From the NCBI RefSeq assembly GCF_000384655.1, contig NZ_ARQI01000111.1, positions 1 through 52,799 on the forward strand: 52,799 bases of DNA, written 5' to 3'. The first letter of the stretch is position 1. Each line of letters opens with the position of its first letter. Shown one piece after another: positions 33,993 through 42,103 of this stretch. Source of the stretch: Brachyspira innocens ATCC 29796. GTDB taxonomy: Bacteria; Spirochaetota; Brachyspiria; Brachyspirales; Brachyspiraceae. Below the pieces are notes generated by a model that saw only the letters and a list, made by a program, of their open reading frames with translations, made no database searches and was not told the DNA's origin. The position numbers were made by a program, and so were the translations under genes.

Positions 33993-34007
33993 AATAATAT
34001 CCGTTAT

Positions 34008-34781
34008 TTAAATATTTAATAATTTAGAATCAAATACTGGTCCGTCATGACAAACTTTTTTTAATGTATATCCGTTTTCTGAATTATTATCTTTTATCTC
34101 TATATTGCATCCCAAACATGCATTAACACCGCATGCCATTCTCTCTTCAAGTGAAGCATAACAAAGTATATTATTCTCATTAGCTATATTTACTATCCCT
34201 TTCATCATAACAGTAGGTCCGCAGGTATATATAATATCAAAATTTTTTTGTTTTAATAATTCTTTTGTTTTATCTACTGTATTCCCTTTATCTCCAACAG
34301 AGCCGTCATCTGTTGTGATGTATAAGTCAATACTACTTGTATCAAATCTTGTTATTATTTTTATAGCCGTTTCATTAGCTCCGCCCATTATTAGAGTTAT
34401 AGAATTATTGTTATAAAGCAATTTTTCTATCAAAAGTTTAAAAGGTGCTATTCCCATTCCTCCAGCTACAAGAAGTATATTTTTATCTTTAAAAGATATA
34501 TCAAATCCATTGCCTAGAGGACCTTGAATATTAAGAATATCATCTTTTTCTAATTGTGATAAATATTTTGTGCCTTCACCCTTTACCTGATAATAAAACT
34601 CTAATATGTCATTATCGATATAATGGAGACTTATAGGACGTCTTAAAAAAGTATTACTTTTAAGCATAAAAAACTGACCCGCTTTTGAATATTTGTAACT
34701 TTCTTTTGATTTTACTTTAATAATATATTTATCATCTGATATTTGTATATTGTCTATTACAACTGAGTCTTCTAAAAACAT
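34008..34781 (-). CDS. pyrK: dihydroorotate dehydrogenase B, electron-transfer subunit PyrK
   Basis: 257 residues of the ferredoxin-NADP reductase type. FAD site FLRRPISLHYI (RxPxS), an LVAGGMGIAPFKLL nucleotide loop, and the C-terminal [2Fe-2S] cysteines CGVNACLGCNIEI...KVCHDGPVF. Pairs with PyrD (next gene) as the PyrD2PyrK2 complex. First gene of the pyr operon, with a leader of about 130 nt that contains an intrinsic terminator (34817-34860). Confidence 0.95.
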   Translation of the reverse strand: MFLEDSVVIDNIQISDDKYIIKVKSKESYKYSKAGQFFMLKSNTFLRRPISLHYIDNDILEFYYQVKGEGTKYLSQLEKDDILNIQGPLGNGFDISFKDKNILLVAGGMGIAPFKLLIEKLLYNNNSITLIMGGANETAIKIITRFDTSSIDLYITTDDGSVGDKGNTVDKTKELLKQKNFDIIYTCGPTVMMKGIVNIANENNILCYASLEERMACGVNACLGCNIEIKDNNSENGYTLKKVCHDGPVFDSKLLNI

Positions 34782-34816
34782 TTTATATAAGCCTTTGATT
34801 ATTAATATTAAATTAT

Positions 34817-34860
34817 AAAAAAAGAATACTTCTTCTCAATAAAGAGAATTTAGTATTCTT
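34817..34860 (-). terminator. leader terminator (putative attenuator) of the pyr operon
   Basis: On the minus strand AAGAATACT...AGTATTCTT (9 bp, with an inner TTCTC/GAGAA stem) is followed by seven T (34817-34823 on the plus strand as A). It lies about 36 nt before the pyrK start codon. With a promoter just upstream, it would stop transcription before pyrK unless antiterminated. It could instead be a leftover terminator, but there is no gene in between to need one. Confidence 0.7.
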
Positions 34861-34916
34861 AAAAAATATATATGCAAAATTTGATATAAAAAGTATAATA
34901 CGTTCCATAAAGATTT

Positions 34917-34944
34917 AATATATCATATATCATTAAAAATTCAA
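34917..34944 (-). promoter_or_regulatory. candidate pyr operon promoter
   Basis: TTGAAT (34939-34944) and TATATT (34917-34922) on the minus strand, 16-nt spacer, giving a leader of about 130 nt including the attenuator hairpin. Confidence 0.45.
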
Positions 34945-35024
34945 GCACGGCATTAAAATAATTTTTTATCAAAAGTGTAATAAGATTGTTATATTTTTAA
35001 TAAAAGTAAAACAAAGGATAAAAA

Positions 35025-35510
35025 ATGAAAAAATATGTTTTTATTATGCTTATAACAGCATTTTTATTTAATTCCTGCCAAAATAATACTACAAAACCTG
35101 ACAGCACTACTTCTGAAAATAATAATGCTGTAAGTTCAGATGCCCAAACTGTATTTGATTTGGTAAACCAAGAAAGAGCAAAGGCTGGACTTGAAGCATA
35201 TAAATTAGATACAAAATTATGCGAAGCTGCCAACAAAAGAGCTCAAGAAATAGTGGAAAAATATGACCATATAAGACCTGATGGAAAAGAATGGGATACT
35301 GTACTTGATGAATACGGATTCAATTCAAAAGCATATACTAGGGGAGAAAATATAGTTGCTAAGCGTGAAAGTGCATCTTCAGCTATGAAAGCTTGGATGG
35401 ACTCTCAAGGACATAAAGAGAATATTTTGGCTGATTATTATACTACAATAGGCATTGGTGTTTATGAATATAATGGAAGCAAATATTGGGTGCAGCTTTT
35501 TTTAAGTTAA
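35025..35510 (+). CDS. CAP/SCP domain lipoprotein
   Basis: 161 residues. Lipoprotein signal with lipobox FNSC (Cys about 19), a Ser/Thr/Asn-rich linker to residue 40, then a CAP domain: VFDLVNQERAKAGLEAYKLD, His and Glu of the CAP pocket in YDHIRPDGKEW and RGENIVAK, then GHKENILADYYTTIGIGVYE. AAAGGA precedes the ATG. CAP lipoproteins occur in many spirochaetes, and the function at the surface is unclear. Its stop overlaps the stop of the convergent gene. Confidence 0.88.
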   Translation: MKKYVFIMLITAFLFNSCQNNTTKPDSTTSENNNAVSSDAQTVFDLVNQERAKAGLEAYKLDTKLCEAANKRAQEIVEKYDHIRPDGKEWDTVLDEYGFNSKAYTRGENIVAKRESASSAMKAWMDSQGHKENILADYYTTIGIGVYEYNGSKYWVQLFLS

Positions 35511-36361
35511 ATTATCCTATATGTGATCATGGCATTCATGTCGAAGTATAATGTAGCTGGAAACTGAGGATGTGCTATATACTGCCCTATTTTCAAATTA
35601 ACTTCTGTATATATTCTGTTTAAGAATTCATACTGAAAATGTGCATAAGCTCCTATTGAATGCCATAACTGTTTAGTATTATTCATATAAGCAAGCATAT
35701 AATTAATACCTACAGTAAGAGGCATTAAATCAAAAAGAAGCATAGCATCAAGTTTATACGATATATCATTTTGATCTCTGATTAATAATAAATCATAATC
35801 CAAATAATATTTACCATATCTATTATAAGCATATTTAAAAGTAAGTCCTGCCTGAAGAGTTAATCCCCTGCCTTCAAATAATGATCTTAAAAAACTCACC
35901 TTAAATGTAGGAGTGGCCTCAGCTTCAAATGATATATTAGAAGTTTTCGGAGCATTAGCTATTTCTTCAGTACCAAATTTATCGCTTGGACTATTAAAAT
36001 TTACAAAACCTCTTTTGGCATATGAAAGATAATAATTAAGCATTGACACTTTCACATCTATATTAAAATATTCGGATATTGAACTATTTACAAAAAATGT
36101 AAGCCTATTCATTTCAGCACTAATATGATCGCTTATACCTACATCAGTTTTTATACCCTCCCAAATATAACCGGGGAATACATCGGATATAAATCTATAA
36201 AAAAGCATAATCTTTCCGCCGCCGTCTAAATACGGACTAAACCTTGCATTTAAATCGGCACCTATATAAAGACCTGCCTGCATATTAGTTTGGGCATTGA
36301 GAGGCTTTAATATTACTAATGCATATAATATAAAAATAATTAAAAATTTTAATAACTTCAT
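35507..36361 (-). CDS. outer-membrane beta-barrel protein
   Basis: 284 residues. Signal peptide ending LNAQ, then alternating hydrophobic/polar strands with aromatic girdles (ISEYFNIDVKVSMLNYYLSYAKRGF, LTLQAGLTFKYAYNRY, MNAMITYRII at the extreme C terminus). The terminal strand and Tyr/Asn enrichment suit a barrel of 10-14 strands. No specific family is recognised. Convergent, 4-bp overlap with the CAP gene. Confidence 0.7.
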   Translation of the reverse strand: MKLLKFLIIFILYALVILKPLNAQTNMQAGLYIGADLNARFSPYLDGGGKIMLFYRFISDVFPGYIWEGIKTDVGISDHISAEMNRLTFFVNSSISEYFNIDVKVSMLNYYLSYAKRGFVNFNSPSDKFGTEEIANAPKTSNISFEAEATPTFKVSFLRSLFEGRGLTLQAGLTFKYAYNRYGKYYLDYDLLLIRDQNDISYKLDAMLLFDLMPLTVGINYMLAYMNNTKQLWHSIGAYAHFQYEFLNRIYTEVNLKIGQYIAHPQFPATLYFDMNAMITYRII

Positions 36362-36472
36362 CTAAATAAAAAATAATCAATATTATAATAATTCACTATA
36401 TTATAACATTTTATAAAAATATGTATATGGTTTTAATATCTTACATAATTATAACCAATAATTATTAAAGCA

Positions 36473-36505
36473 TAAAAAAGGAGACATTATTTAAAAGTCC
36501 CCTTA
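36473..36505 (-). terminator. recA terminator
   Basis: AAGGGGAC...GTCTCCTT hairpin (one G-U pair) followed by TTTTTT on the minus strand, downstream of recA. Confidence 0.7.
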
Positions 36506-36527
36506 ATAAATTTATATCATCAAAAAA

Positions 36528-37814
36528 TTATTGATTTTTTAAAGGCGTTACAATAGTATCTTCAAAATCATTGTCATTGTAAGTTTCATCATCAGAATAA
36601 GCCTCTTCAGCACTCATTAAAAGATTAGCTTCTTCTTCCTCTTCTGCTTTTTTACCTTTCTTTTTTGAAGAAGAACTTTCATTGCTTTCTTCATCATCGC
36701 TGTTTTCTTTTGATACTTCTTTAGCACCTCCGTTTTTCTGCTCTTCTAAATACTCAGCAAGTTTTTCTTTTACCTTATCAGCTCCGCCCATATTCAAAGT
36801 TTCTCTAATTTGTATCTCAAGTTCCATACGCATTTTAGGGTCTGATGCTAAAAGTTCTCTCACCTTCTCCTTACCCTGAGCAATCTGTTCACCATTATAG
36901 TAAAACCAAGCACCGCTTCTAGTGATAATTTTTGCTTCCATAGCTAAATCTATTAAAAGACCTTCAGATGATATTCCTTTACCGAATATTATCTCCAAAT
37001 TAACAACTTTAAATGGAGATGATAATTTATTTTTAACAACTTTTATTTTTACTTTATGACCTATAGTATCATCGCCTTTTTTAATCCATTCTGTTCTTCT
37101 TATATCAAGTCTCACAGATGAATAGAATTTCAAAGCCTTACCGCCTGTAGTAGTTTCGGTAGGTCCTGCTCCATAACCAGTAGTGGCAATATTTTGTCTT
37201 AATTGGTTAATAAATATTACCGCAGTATTTGTATTGCTTATTATAGCTGTTAATTTTCTTAAAGCATGGCTCATAAGTCTAGCCTGTAAAGCAATATGAG
37301 CGTCCCCTATATCACCAGCAAGCTCTGCCTTAGAAACAAGTGCAGCAACAGAGTCTACAACAACTATATCAAATGCAGTAGAAGAAACAACTTTTTCTAA
37401 TATTTCAAGTGCCTCTTCTCCGCTGTTTGGCTGAGATATATATAAATTATCAATATCTACTCCTAAAGCACTTGCATATACTGGGTCTAAAGCATGTTCA
37501 GCATCTATAAAAGCAGCATATCCTCCAGCCTTCTGAGCTTCTGCTATAATGTGAAGAGTAAGTGTAGTTTTACCAGAAGCCTCATGACCGTAAATCTCTA
37601 TAATTCTTCCGCGAGGAACCCCTCCTACACCTAAAGCATGGTCAAGAGTTAATGCCCCAGTAGATATAACATCAACATTAACAGTTTTATTGCTTCCAAG
37701 TCTCATAAAAGAGCCCGGACCATATTTTTTATTTATTTGATCGGTAATAGCTTCTATAGCCTCACTTTTACCGTCTTTTTTTACTTCAGCAGTTTCTTTC
37801 TTTTTAGTAGCCAT
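36528..37814 (-). CDS. recA: recombinase RecA with long acidic/lysine-rich tail
   Basis: 428 residues from ATG 37814, which follows AGGAG (the frame otherwise extends to 37877). Walker [10 protein letters not shown] (about 70), catalytic and loop motifs [29 protein letters not shown] (L2) and the core end. The core ends near residue 350. The remaining roughly 75 residues are a low-complexity Ser/Glu/Lys tail with [14 protein letters not shown] and two acidic blocks, longer than the 20-25-residue acidic tail of E. coli RecA. It drives strand exchange and SOS coprotease activity. Confidence 0.96.
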   Translation of the reverse strand: MATKKKETAEVKKDGKSEAIEAITDQINKKYGPGSFMRLGSNKTVNVDVISTGALTLDHALGVGGVPRGRIIEIYGHEASGKTTLTLHIIAEAQKAGGYAAFIDAEHALDPVYASALGVDIDNLYISQPNSGEEALEILEKVVSSTAFDIVVVDSVAALVSKAELAGDIGDAHIALQARLMSHALRKLTAIISNTNTAVIFINQLRQNIATTGYGAGPTETTTGGKALKFYSSVRLDIRRTEWIKKGDDTIGHKVKIKVVKNKLSSPFKVVNLEIIFGKGISSEGLLIDLAMEAKIITRSGAWFYYNGEQIAQGKEKVRELLASDPKMRMELEIQIRETLNMGGADKVKEKLAEYLEEQKNGGAKEVSKENSDDEESNESSSSKKKGKKAEEEEEANLLMSAEEAYSDDETYNDNDFEDTIVTPLKNQ

Positions 37815-37848
37815 TATGTTTTCTCCTAAAAAAACAATATAATAATAC

Positions 37849-37877
37849 ATTGTATAAAAATACATTGTTTTTGTCAA
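37849..37877 (-). promoter_or_regulatory. recA promoter
   Basis: TTGACA (37872-37877) and TACAAT (37849-37854) on the minus strand, spacer 17. The -10 region carries two direct ACAATGTA copies (about 37847-37869) and an ACAAT...ATTGT dyad, which could be an SOS-type operator. No classical LexA box seen. Confidence 0.65.
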
Positions 37878-37930
37878 GTTATTTTAAGGTAAAAAATGAA
37901 AAAATTAAAAATATTTTGGTATATAAAAAA

Positions 37931-38040
37931 AGCCCCTTATAACAGGAGAACTAGCACCCAGTTGGGTTGACTTACCGTTGCTTCCTTCCGAACCTGGCGG
38001 ATTCATCATCAACTGCCGTAGAACCCCGTTATAAGAGATG
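37931..38040 (-). ncRNA. ffs: bacterial SRP RNA (4.5S-type)
   Basis: The apex GTTCGGAAGGAAGCAACGG (about 37977-37997 on the minus strand) carries the invariant GGAAGGAAGCA and CCAGG of SRP RNA. The two ends pair: CTTATAAC near 37936 with GTTATAAG at 38028-38035, giving a hairpin of about 100 nt. T residues follow the 3' end (37921-37930). Cytosolic RNA scaffold for Ffh in co-translational membrane targeting. An overlapping 75-codon frame is spurious. Confidence 0.92.
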
Positions 38041-38065
38041 TATAAAATAAATAAAAACATATATA

Positions 38066-38151
38066 CGGAGAGAGTGGGATTCGAACCCACGGTACTGTTA
38101 CGTACACACGACTTCCAATCGTGCTCCTTCAACCAGCTCGGACATCTCTCC
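38066..38151 (-). tRNA. tRNA-Ser (GGA)
   Basis: 86 nt with acceptor stem GGAGAGA/TCTCTCC, discriminator G, a large variable arm (GTGTACGTAACAGTAC) typical of serine, T loop TTCGAAT, and anticodon loop TTGGAAG giving GGA for UCC/UCU. No CCA is encoded. Sits between tRNA-Arg and the SRP RNA on the same strand. Confidence 0.95.
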
Positions 38152-38164
38152 TGATTAATTTAAG

Positions 38165-38238
38165 CGTGCCTGAGAAGATTTGAACTTCCAACCTTCAGAA
38201 CCGCAATCTGATGCTCTATCCAATTGAGCTACAGGCAC
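38165..38238 (-). tRNA. tRNA-Arg (GCG)
   Basis: 74 nt, acceptor GTGCCTG/CAGGCAC, D arm TAGCTCAATTGGATAGAGC, anticodon stem TCAGA/TCTGA around TTGCGGT with anticodon GCG (CGC/CGU codons), T arm GGAAG-TTCAAAT-CTTCT with one wobble pair. 13 nt from tRNA-Ser, probably one transcript with it and the SRP RNA. Confidence 0.93.
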
Positions 38239-38334
38239 TTAAATATTTTAGTTTAAGAATTATAACATATTTAATATTTTTTTGCAAATATTAATTTACT
38301 TTATTATTATATATTTATTATATATTATTAACTA

Positions 38335-39078
38335 TTAATCAAATAATCCGTCTCCGAATTTTAATCCCAACTGAACTCCAAAATCAAATGAAGCTAAATT
38401 TCTGCTGTCTACCATAACAAGCTCAGCACCGCGTAAATCTATACCGAAATCTGTACCAACATAAGCCCCAAGTAAGATGGCAATGTCTTCATGAACATAA
38501 AAAGAATAGTCAAAAGTAAGTTTAACATAAGTCATAACAGCATTTTTCATAACTGTATTCATTTTTGAAGCATTATAATATCCGTAAGTTCTTGTAGCTG
38601 TATTATCTTTTGATATCTCTGTAGAGTGCGTAAGATATAATGGAAGTTTTACACCTACACCTAAACCAAATGCAAACTTCTCATAATGAAATTTAGGAAG
38701 TATTCCTATAGATAGATTTTCAAAAGTATAATATTCTTTTACCTGAACTTTTACATTATTTTCATCATAAGAACTTGATAATCCAAAAGAATCATGAGCG
38801 TATCCTAAATCAAGAAGCAAACTTATACCCTTATCTCCGTCTGTTATCAAATATCCAGCCTGCAAATTTACACCTGCATCAAATCCTATTATTCCGCTGC
38901 TTTTTCTATAATTTTTAATATAATCTTCAGTAGCCTGAGAAGTATTAAAACTAACATTATAAAAACTAAAACTTGCCCCTATTGGCACCATAATATTAAA
39001 CTGCCATCCGCTGTCAGCAAATGATAATTTAGCAAATACCAACATAATAGATAAAATAATGAGTGTAATTTTTTTCAT
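38335..39078 (-). CDS. outer-membrane beta-barrel protein, porin-like
   Basis: 247 residues. Signal peptide cleaved around SFADSG, then amphipathic strands (GWQFNIMVPIGASFSFYNVSF, GVNLQAGYLI, ISLLLDLGYAHDSFGL, FDFGVQLGLKF). It ends GDGLFD rather than with a terminal aromatic. AAGGAG lies well before the ATG. It starts 22 nt after rsfS and may be co-transcribed with it. Resembles small spirochaete OmpW/OprF-type barrels only in pattern. Confidence 0.72.
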   Translation of the reverse strand: MKKITLIILSIMLVFAKLSFADSGWQFNIMVPIGASFSFYNVSFNTSQATEDYIKNYRKSSGIIGFDAGVNLQAGYLITDGDKGISLLLDLGYAHDSFGLSSSYDENNVKVQVKEYYTFENLSIGILPKFHYEKFAFGLGVGVKLPLYLTHSTEISKDNTATRTYGYYNASKMNTVMKNAVMTYVKLTFDYSFYVHEDIAILLGAYVGTDFGIDLRGAELVMVDSRNLASFDFGVQLGLKFGDGLFD

Positions 39079-39100
39079 AGAGATACTCCTTAATAAATAA

Positions 39101-39538
39101 TTATACTAAATCTATTTTTTTAGCTTCATGCCACAATTTATCCAAGTTATAGTACTCTCTTCCCTCTTCAGTAAAAATATGCACTACCAAAAAACCATAA
39201 TCGCTTAAATACCAAACAGCCTCAGGATCATTATCATTTTCAGCATAAGGCAAAACACCATCTTCTTTTAATTCTTTATAAACAGCATCAGAACCAGCTT
39301 TCATCTGCGGAGATGAAGAAGCCGTTGCCAATATAAAATAGTCTGAAAGAGTTGTTACTCCGTCTAAATCAAGAATTGTAATGTTTTCAAGTTTTTTATC
39401 ATCTAAAGCCTTAGCTGCTTTTAAAGTTAATTCTTTAGCTTTTTCTCTGTCTATAAATTTCTTTTTTTTAGGCTTGGATTTGTTAGAATTTAATTCATTA
39501 TTGTTTTCATTATTAATATTATTATTGTGTAATTTCAT
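39101..39538 (-). CDS. rsfS: ribosomal silencing factor RsfS
   Basis: About 145 residues. The C-terminal two thirds are the RsfS/Iojap domain: AKELTLKAAKALDDKKLENITILDL, TTLSDYFILATASSSPQMKA and YGFLVVHIFTEEGREYYNLDKLW. It binds L14 on the 50S subunit and blocks subunit joining in starvation. The N-terminal 30 residues are Asn/Lys-rich low complexity. The ATG at 39538 has GGGGA at a good distance, unlike the ATG at 39547. Overlaps the end of the LCP gene by 17 nt. Confidence 0.93.
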   Translation of the reverse strand: MKLHNNNINNENNNELNSNKSKPKKKKFIDREKAKELTLKAAKALDDKKLENITILDLDGVTTLSDYFILATASSSPQMKAGSDAVYKELKEDGVLPYAENDNDPEAVWYLSDYGFLVVHIFTEEGREYYNLDKLWHEAKKIDLV

Positions 39539-40751
39539 AGTAATCATTCCCCAAAATTAATACTGCATTATTTAATACTCTTCTGTCAGTTTTAGCATAT
39601 ACTCGGCTTACCCTGCCCTCATTTGCCACCATAAATGCCTTCTCTATCTGACCATCTCTTATAAGTACAACACTTTCATTCAAGTTGGTAGTAAAATTGC
39701 CGTACTCTCCTGCTGCAAATCCCCTATAACGCATTCTTATATTTATTCTGTCGGCAAGACCTGCAACCGTAGTGGCATTAAGTACTGTTAAACTCACATC
39801 TTCATTAGTTAACTCGCTTTTCTGAGTTTTAAGCTCAACATATAATGTTAAATCGTCCATCTGTTTAATAAAAGCACTTCCTTCAAATATAGGAGTTAAT
39901 ACCCCATTATCATCCAGCCTTGCATCTATATTTTCTATAACTAATGTTCTTTCATTGCTGTTTGAGAGTATATCTAAAAATGCCTTCATATCTGGAGGTC
40001 TTAAATTGCTTTTTACCTTTGAAGCTATAGCTTTACGCATATCCTTAGAATGAAAAATATTTCTAAGCTGAGGACTCTGTATAAACCCTATCATAGAATT
40101 AATTATTACATCTTCTAATCTGTAAAGCGTTTCTATATCGCTGTATCCGTTCATTTGAAGATAATGCAGATATGATATTACTTTACTGCTTGTAAAAAGC
40201 CACTCGCCTATACCAAATGAAAGCTCGTATCCTTTCTCCTCGTCTTTAAACTCAATAGGCTCTTCAACATACATTTTCACACCGCCTATCAAGTCTATAA
40301 TATCAGAAATTTGATTATTATCAATAGCAATTCTGTAACTTATTTTTTTATCAACGGATGTTTCTATAGCCCTAAAAACAGCATTTTCTCCGCCGTTTTT
40401 ATATAAAGTTTCTAATGGTACAGGAGGCGAATCCTTACTATTTTCCCATAAAGCTATATTACGCGGAAGCCCTATCATACCTATCCTATTATGAAGACTC
40501 GATATAATACCTACATAAGCTCCGTAAATTTCTCTGTCATCATCTATAAATAATACCGCAAAATATAAAGGCTCATCATTCTTTTTTGCAGTATTTAATT
40601 TACTAAAGAAAAAGTAATAAAATATAAAACCAAATACAAATACGATAATAATAGCTGAAAAAAATACGAGTATAGTGGCTTTTTTATTTGCCTGACTTAT
40701 AGTTCTAAGAGCTTTATCATCATTAGTATTATTTTTTTTATGTTTAGTCAT
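39522..40751 (-). CDS. LytR-CpsA-Psr (LCP) family protein with LytR_C domain
   Basis: 409 residues: cytosolic N-terminus of about 25 residues, TM helix IVFVFGFIFYYFFFSKL, then LCP domain (GMIGLPRNIALW, IDNNQISDIIDLIGGVKMYVEEPI, SYLHYLQMNGYSDIETLYRLEDVI with the conserved RQ/RLED-like segment). The C-terminal LytR_C domain reads VSLTVLNATTVAGLADRINIRMRYRGF. LCP enzymes attach polymers to peptidoglycan or lipids. The invariant arginines are only partly recognisable, so activity is uncertain. ATG 40751 preferred to TTG 40754. Confidence 0.85.
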   Translation of the reverse strand: MTKHKKNNTNDDKALRTISQANKKATILVFFSAIIIVFVFGFIFYYFFFSKLNTAKKNDEPLYFAVLFIDDDREIYGAYVGIISSLHNRIGMIGLPRNIALWENSKDSPPVPLETLYKNGGENAVFRAIETSVDKKISYRIAIDNNQISDIIDLIGGVKMYVEEPIEFKDEEKGYELSFGIGEWLFTSSKVISYLHYLQMNGYSDIETLYRLEDVIINSMIGFIQSPQLRNIFHSKDMRKAIASKVKSNLRPPDMKAFLDILSNSNERTLVIENIDARLDDNGVLTPIFEGSAFIKQMDDLTLYVELKTQKSELTNEDVSLTVLNATTVAGLADRINIRMRYRGFAAGEYGNFTTNLNESVVLIRDGQIEKAFMVANEGRVSRVYAKTDRRVLNNAVLILGNDYYEITQ

Positions 40752-40757
40752 CAATAT

Positions 40758-40786
40758 ATAATATATTATGTTAATTAAGTTGTCAA
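40758..40786 (-). promoter_or_regulatory. promoter of LCP-rsfS operon, possibly leaderless
   Basis: TTGACA (40781-40786) and TATTAT (40758-40763) on the minus strand, 17-nt spacer, with only 6 nt between the -10 and ATG 40751. No Shine-Dalgarno. This suggests that leaderless starts also occur outside the Rpn genes in this genome. Confidence 0.5.
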
Positions 40787-40924
40787 ATATATTTTAATGC
40801 TAATTTAAATACTATACTCATTTTTAAACTAAACTAATAAATAATTATACTGTTTTAATTTTTAGTATTTTTTAAAGCATTGTTATAATAATAAACTGCA
40901 TTAATATTTTTTATGTTAACTCTA

Positions 40925-40952
40925 TTGAAATTGTTATACTTTATACTATAAT
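40925..40952 (+). promoter_or_regulatory. promoter of the 40988 gene set
   Basis: TTGAAA (40925-40930) and TATAAT (40947-40952), 16-nt spacer, about 35 nt before the first ATG; GAGG at 40971-40974 supplies the ribosome-binding site. Confidence 0.55.
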
Positions 40953-40987
40953 AATAATAAAATACTTAAAGAGGAAATCTAAGTATT

Positions 40988-41107
40988 ATGAAAATTTTTA
41001 GGAAAATATTTTTTATTTTTGGAATACTTTTGTCATTAATATCTATAAACGCATTAATGTCATACCGTGAACCAAAAAAAGAGAAAGAAATAACAAAAGA
41101 CTATTAA
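40988..41107 (+). CDS. 39-residue exported or membrane peptide
   Basis: ATG AAA ATT at 40988 opens a 39-codon frame ending TAA 41105-41107, two bases before the next gene's ATG at 41110. It has a Lys/Arg start, a hydrophobic helix of about 17 residues (IFFIFGILLSLISINAL) and a short charged tail MSYREPKKEKEITKDY. It looks like a signal-anchored peptide or a leader that couples translation of the next gene, whose ATG lacks its own Shine-Dalgarno. Not obviously homologous to anything known to me. Reality depends on conservation. Confidence 0.5.
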   Translation: MKIFRKIFFIFGILLSLISINALMSYREPKKEKEITKDY

Positions 41108-41109
41108 AT

Positions 41110-42090
41110 ATGTTTTTTTTAAGAAGTAAAATTGTATTATCAATAATACTAATCTATAGTATTAATATTTACTCTATTACACTAACAATACTTCCATTTA
41201 CATCAGAAAATGAAGAGTGGATAAATGAGTATAAAGTAGATGACGGAATACCTAGAGTTTTGCAGGATTCCCTTATAAACACAAAAATGTTTGAAGTTAC
41301 CGACTATGACCTGTTAGTATCCTATTTTAGCTCATATGATATAGTACTTTCATACAAATCACTAGTAACTAATCTTCAAATAGCTTCAGATTTTGTTAAA
41401 GAAACTTTTAATTCAGATTATATCATAACTGGCGAAGTATTAGACTTTAATTTGAAAAAAGGCGGAAAAGATGTAGCAAATGTGAAGTTTAGAGTAAATT
41501 TACTAGATATAAACTCATTAAGAACTATAAAATCATTCACTGATACAGGAACTTATACACTTCCAAACAATAGTATGGTATATTCTGCCGAGGACGCATT
41601 ATTTAATGAAACTGCTTTGGGGAGAGCTTCAGATATTGCTCTTAATAAAACAGCATTAAGTATATCCGATTTTTTAGGAAATCCTCCATTAACAGGTATT
41701 ATAACAAGAATAGAAAATAATCAGATATATATAAACTTAGGTAAAAAAAATAATATAAAAAAAGGTGATGAATTTAATATATACAAGATAGAAAAAATAC
41801 TAGAAATGCCAAGTTCAAGTCAAATAAATATCATAACTAACATAAGCAACAGCCCTAAAATTTCAACACAAACAAATCAAATAAACAGAAGCTATATGTC
41901 AGTAAGAACAAATGAAAAAGGTGATGTTTGGTATACTAGTGAAATGCTCTATAAATATAGATATTATAAAAATGCTGAAAACTTTATAGCATCTGCAAAA
42001 GTTATAGAAACTTATGAGAATTTTGCTATATTAGAAAGTGAATATTATGATAAAATAGAACCTATGATGATAGTGAAAGTTAAAGATTAG
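41110..42090 (+). CDS. CsgG/FlgT-like envelope protein
   Basis: 326 residues with a signal peptide (IYSINIYSITLTILPF). The middle (40-190) has the CsgG-type pattern LTILPFTSENEEWINEYKVDDGIPRVLQDSLINTKMFEV...YIITGEVLDFNL. A C-terminal SH3-like block GIITRIENNQIYINLGKKNNIKKGDEFNIYK follows, as in FlgT C-terminal domains. The likely place is the periplasm or outer membrane, perhaps flagellum-associated, but this is inference. It starts 2 nt after the small ORF and is followed after 13 nt by the next gene. Confidence 0.55.
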   Translation: MFFLRSKIVLSIILIYSINIYSITLTILPFTSENEEWINEYKVDDGIPRVLQDSLINTKMFEVTDYDLLVSYFSSYDIVLSYKSLVTNLQIASDFVKETFNSDYIITGEVLDFNLKKGGKDVANVKFRVNLLDINSLRTIKSFTDTGTYTLPNNSMVYSAEDALFNETALGRASDIALNKTALSISDFLGNPPLTGIITRIENNQIYINLGKKNNIKKGDEFNIYKIEKILEMPSSSQINIITNISNSPKISTQTNQINRSYMSVRTNEKGDVWYTSEMLYKYRYYKNAENFIASAKVIETYENFAILESEYYDKIEPMMIVKVKD

Positions 42091-42103
42091 GAGCATAGAT
42101 ATT

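Noticed and set aside
37905-38132. 75-codon frame on the minus strand
   Set aside because: It runs through the SRP RNA and part of tRNA-Ser and is explained by those RNAs.
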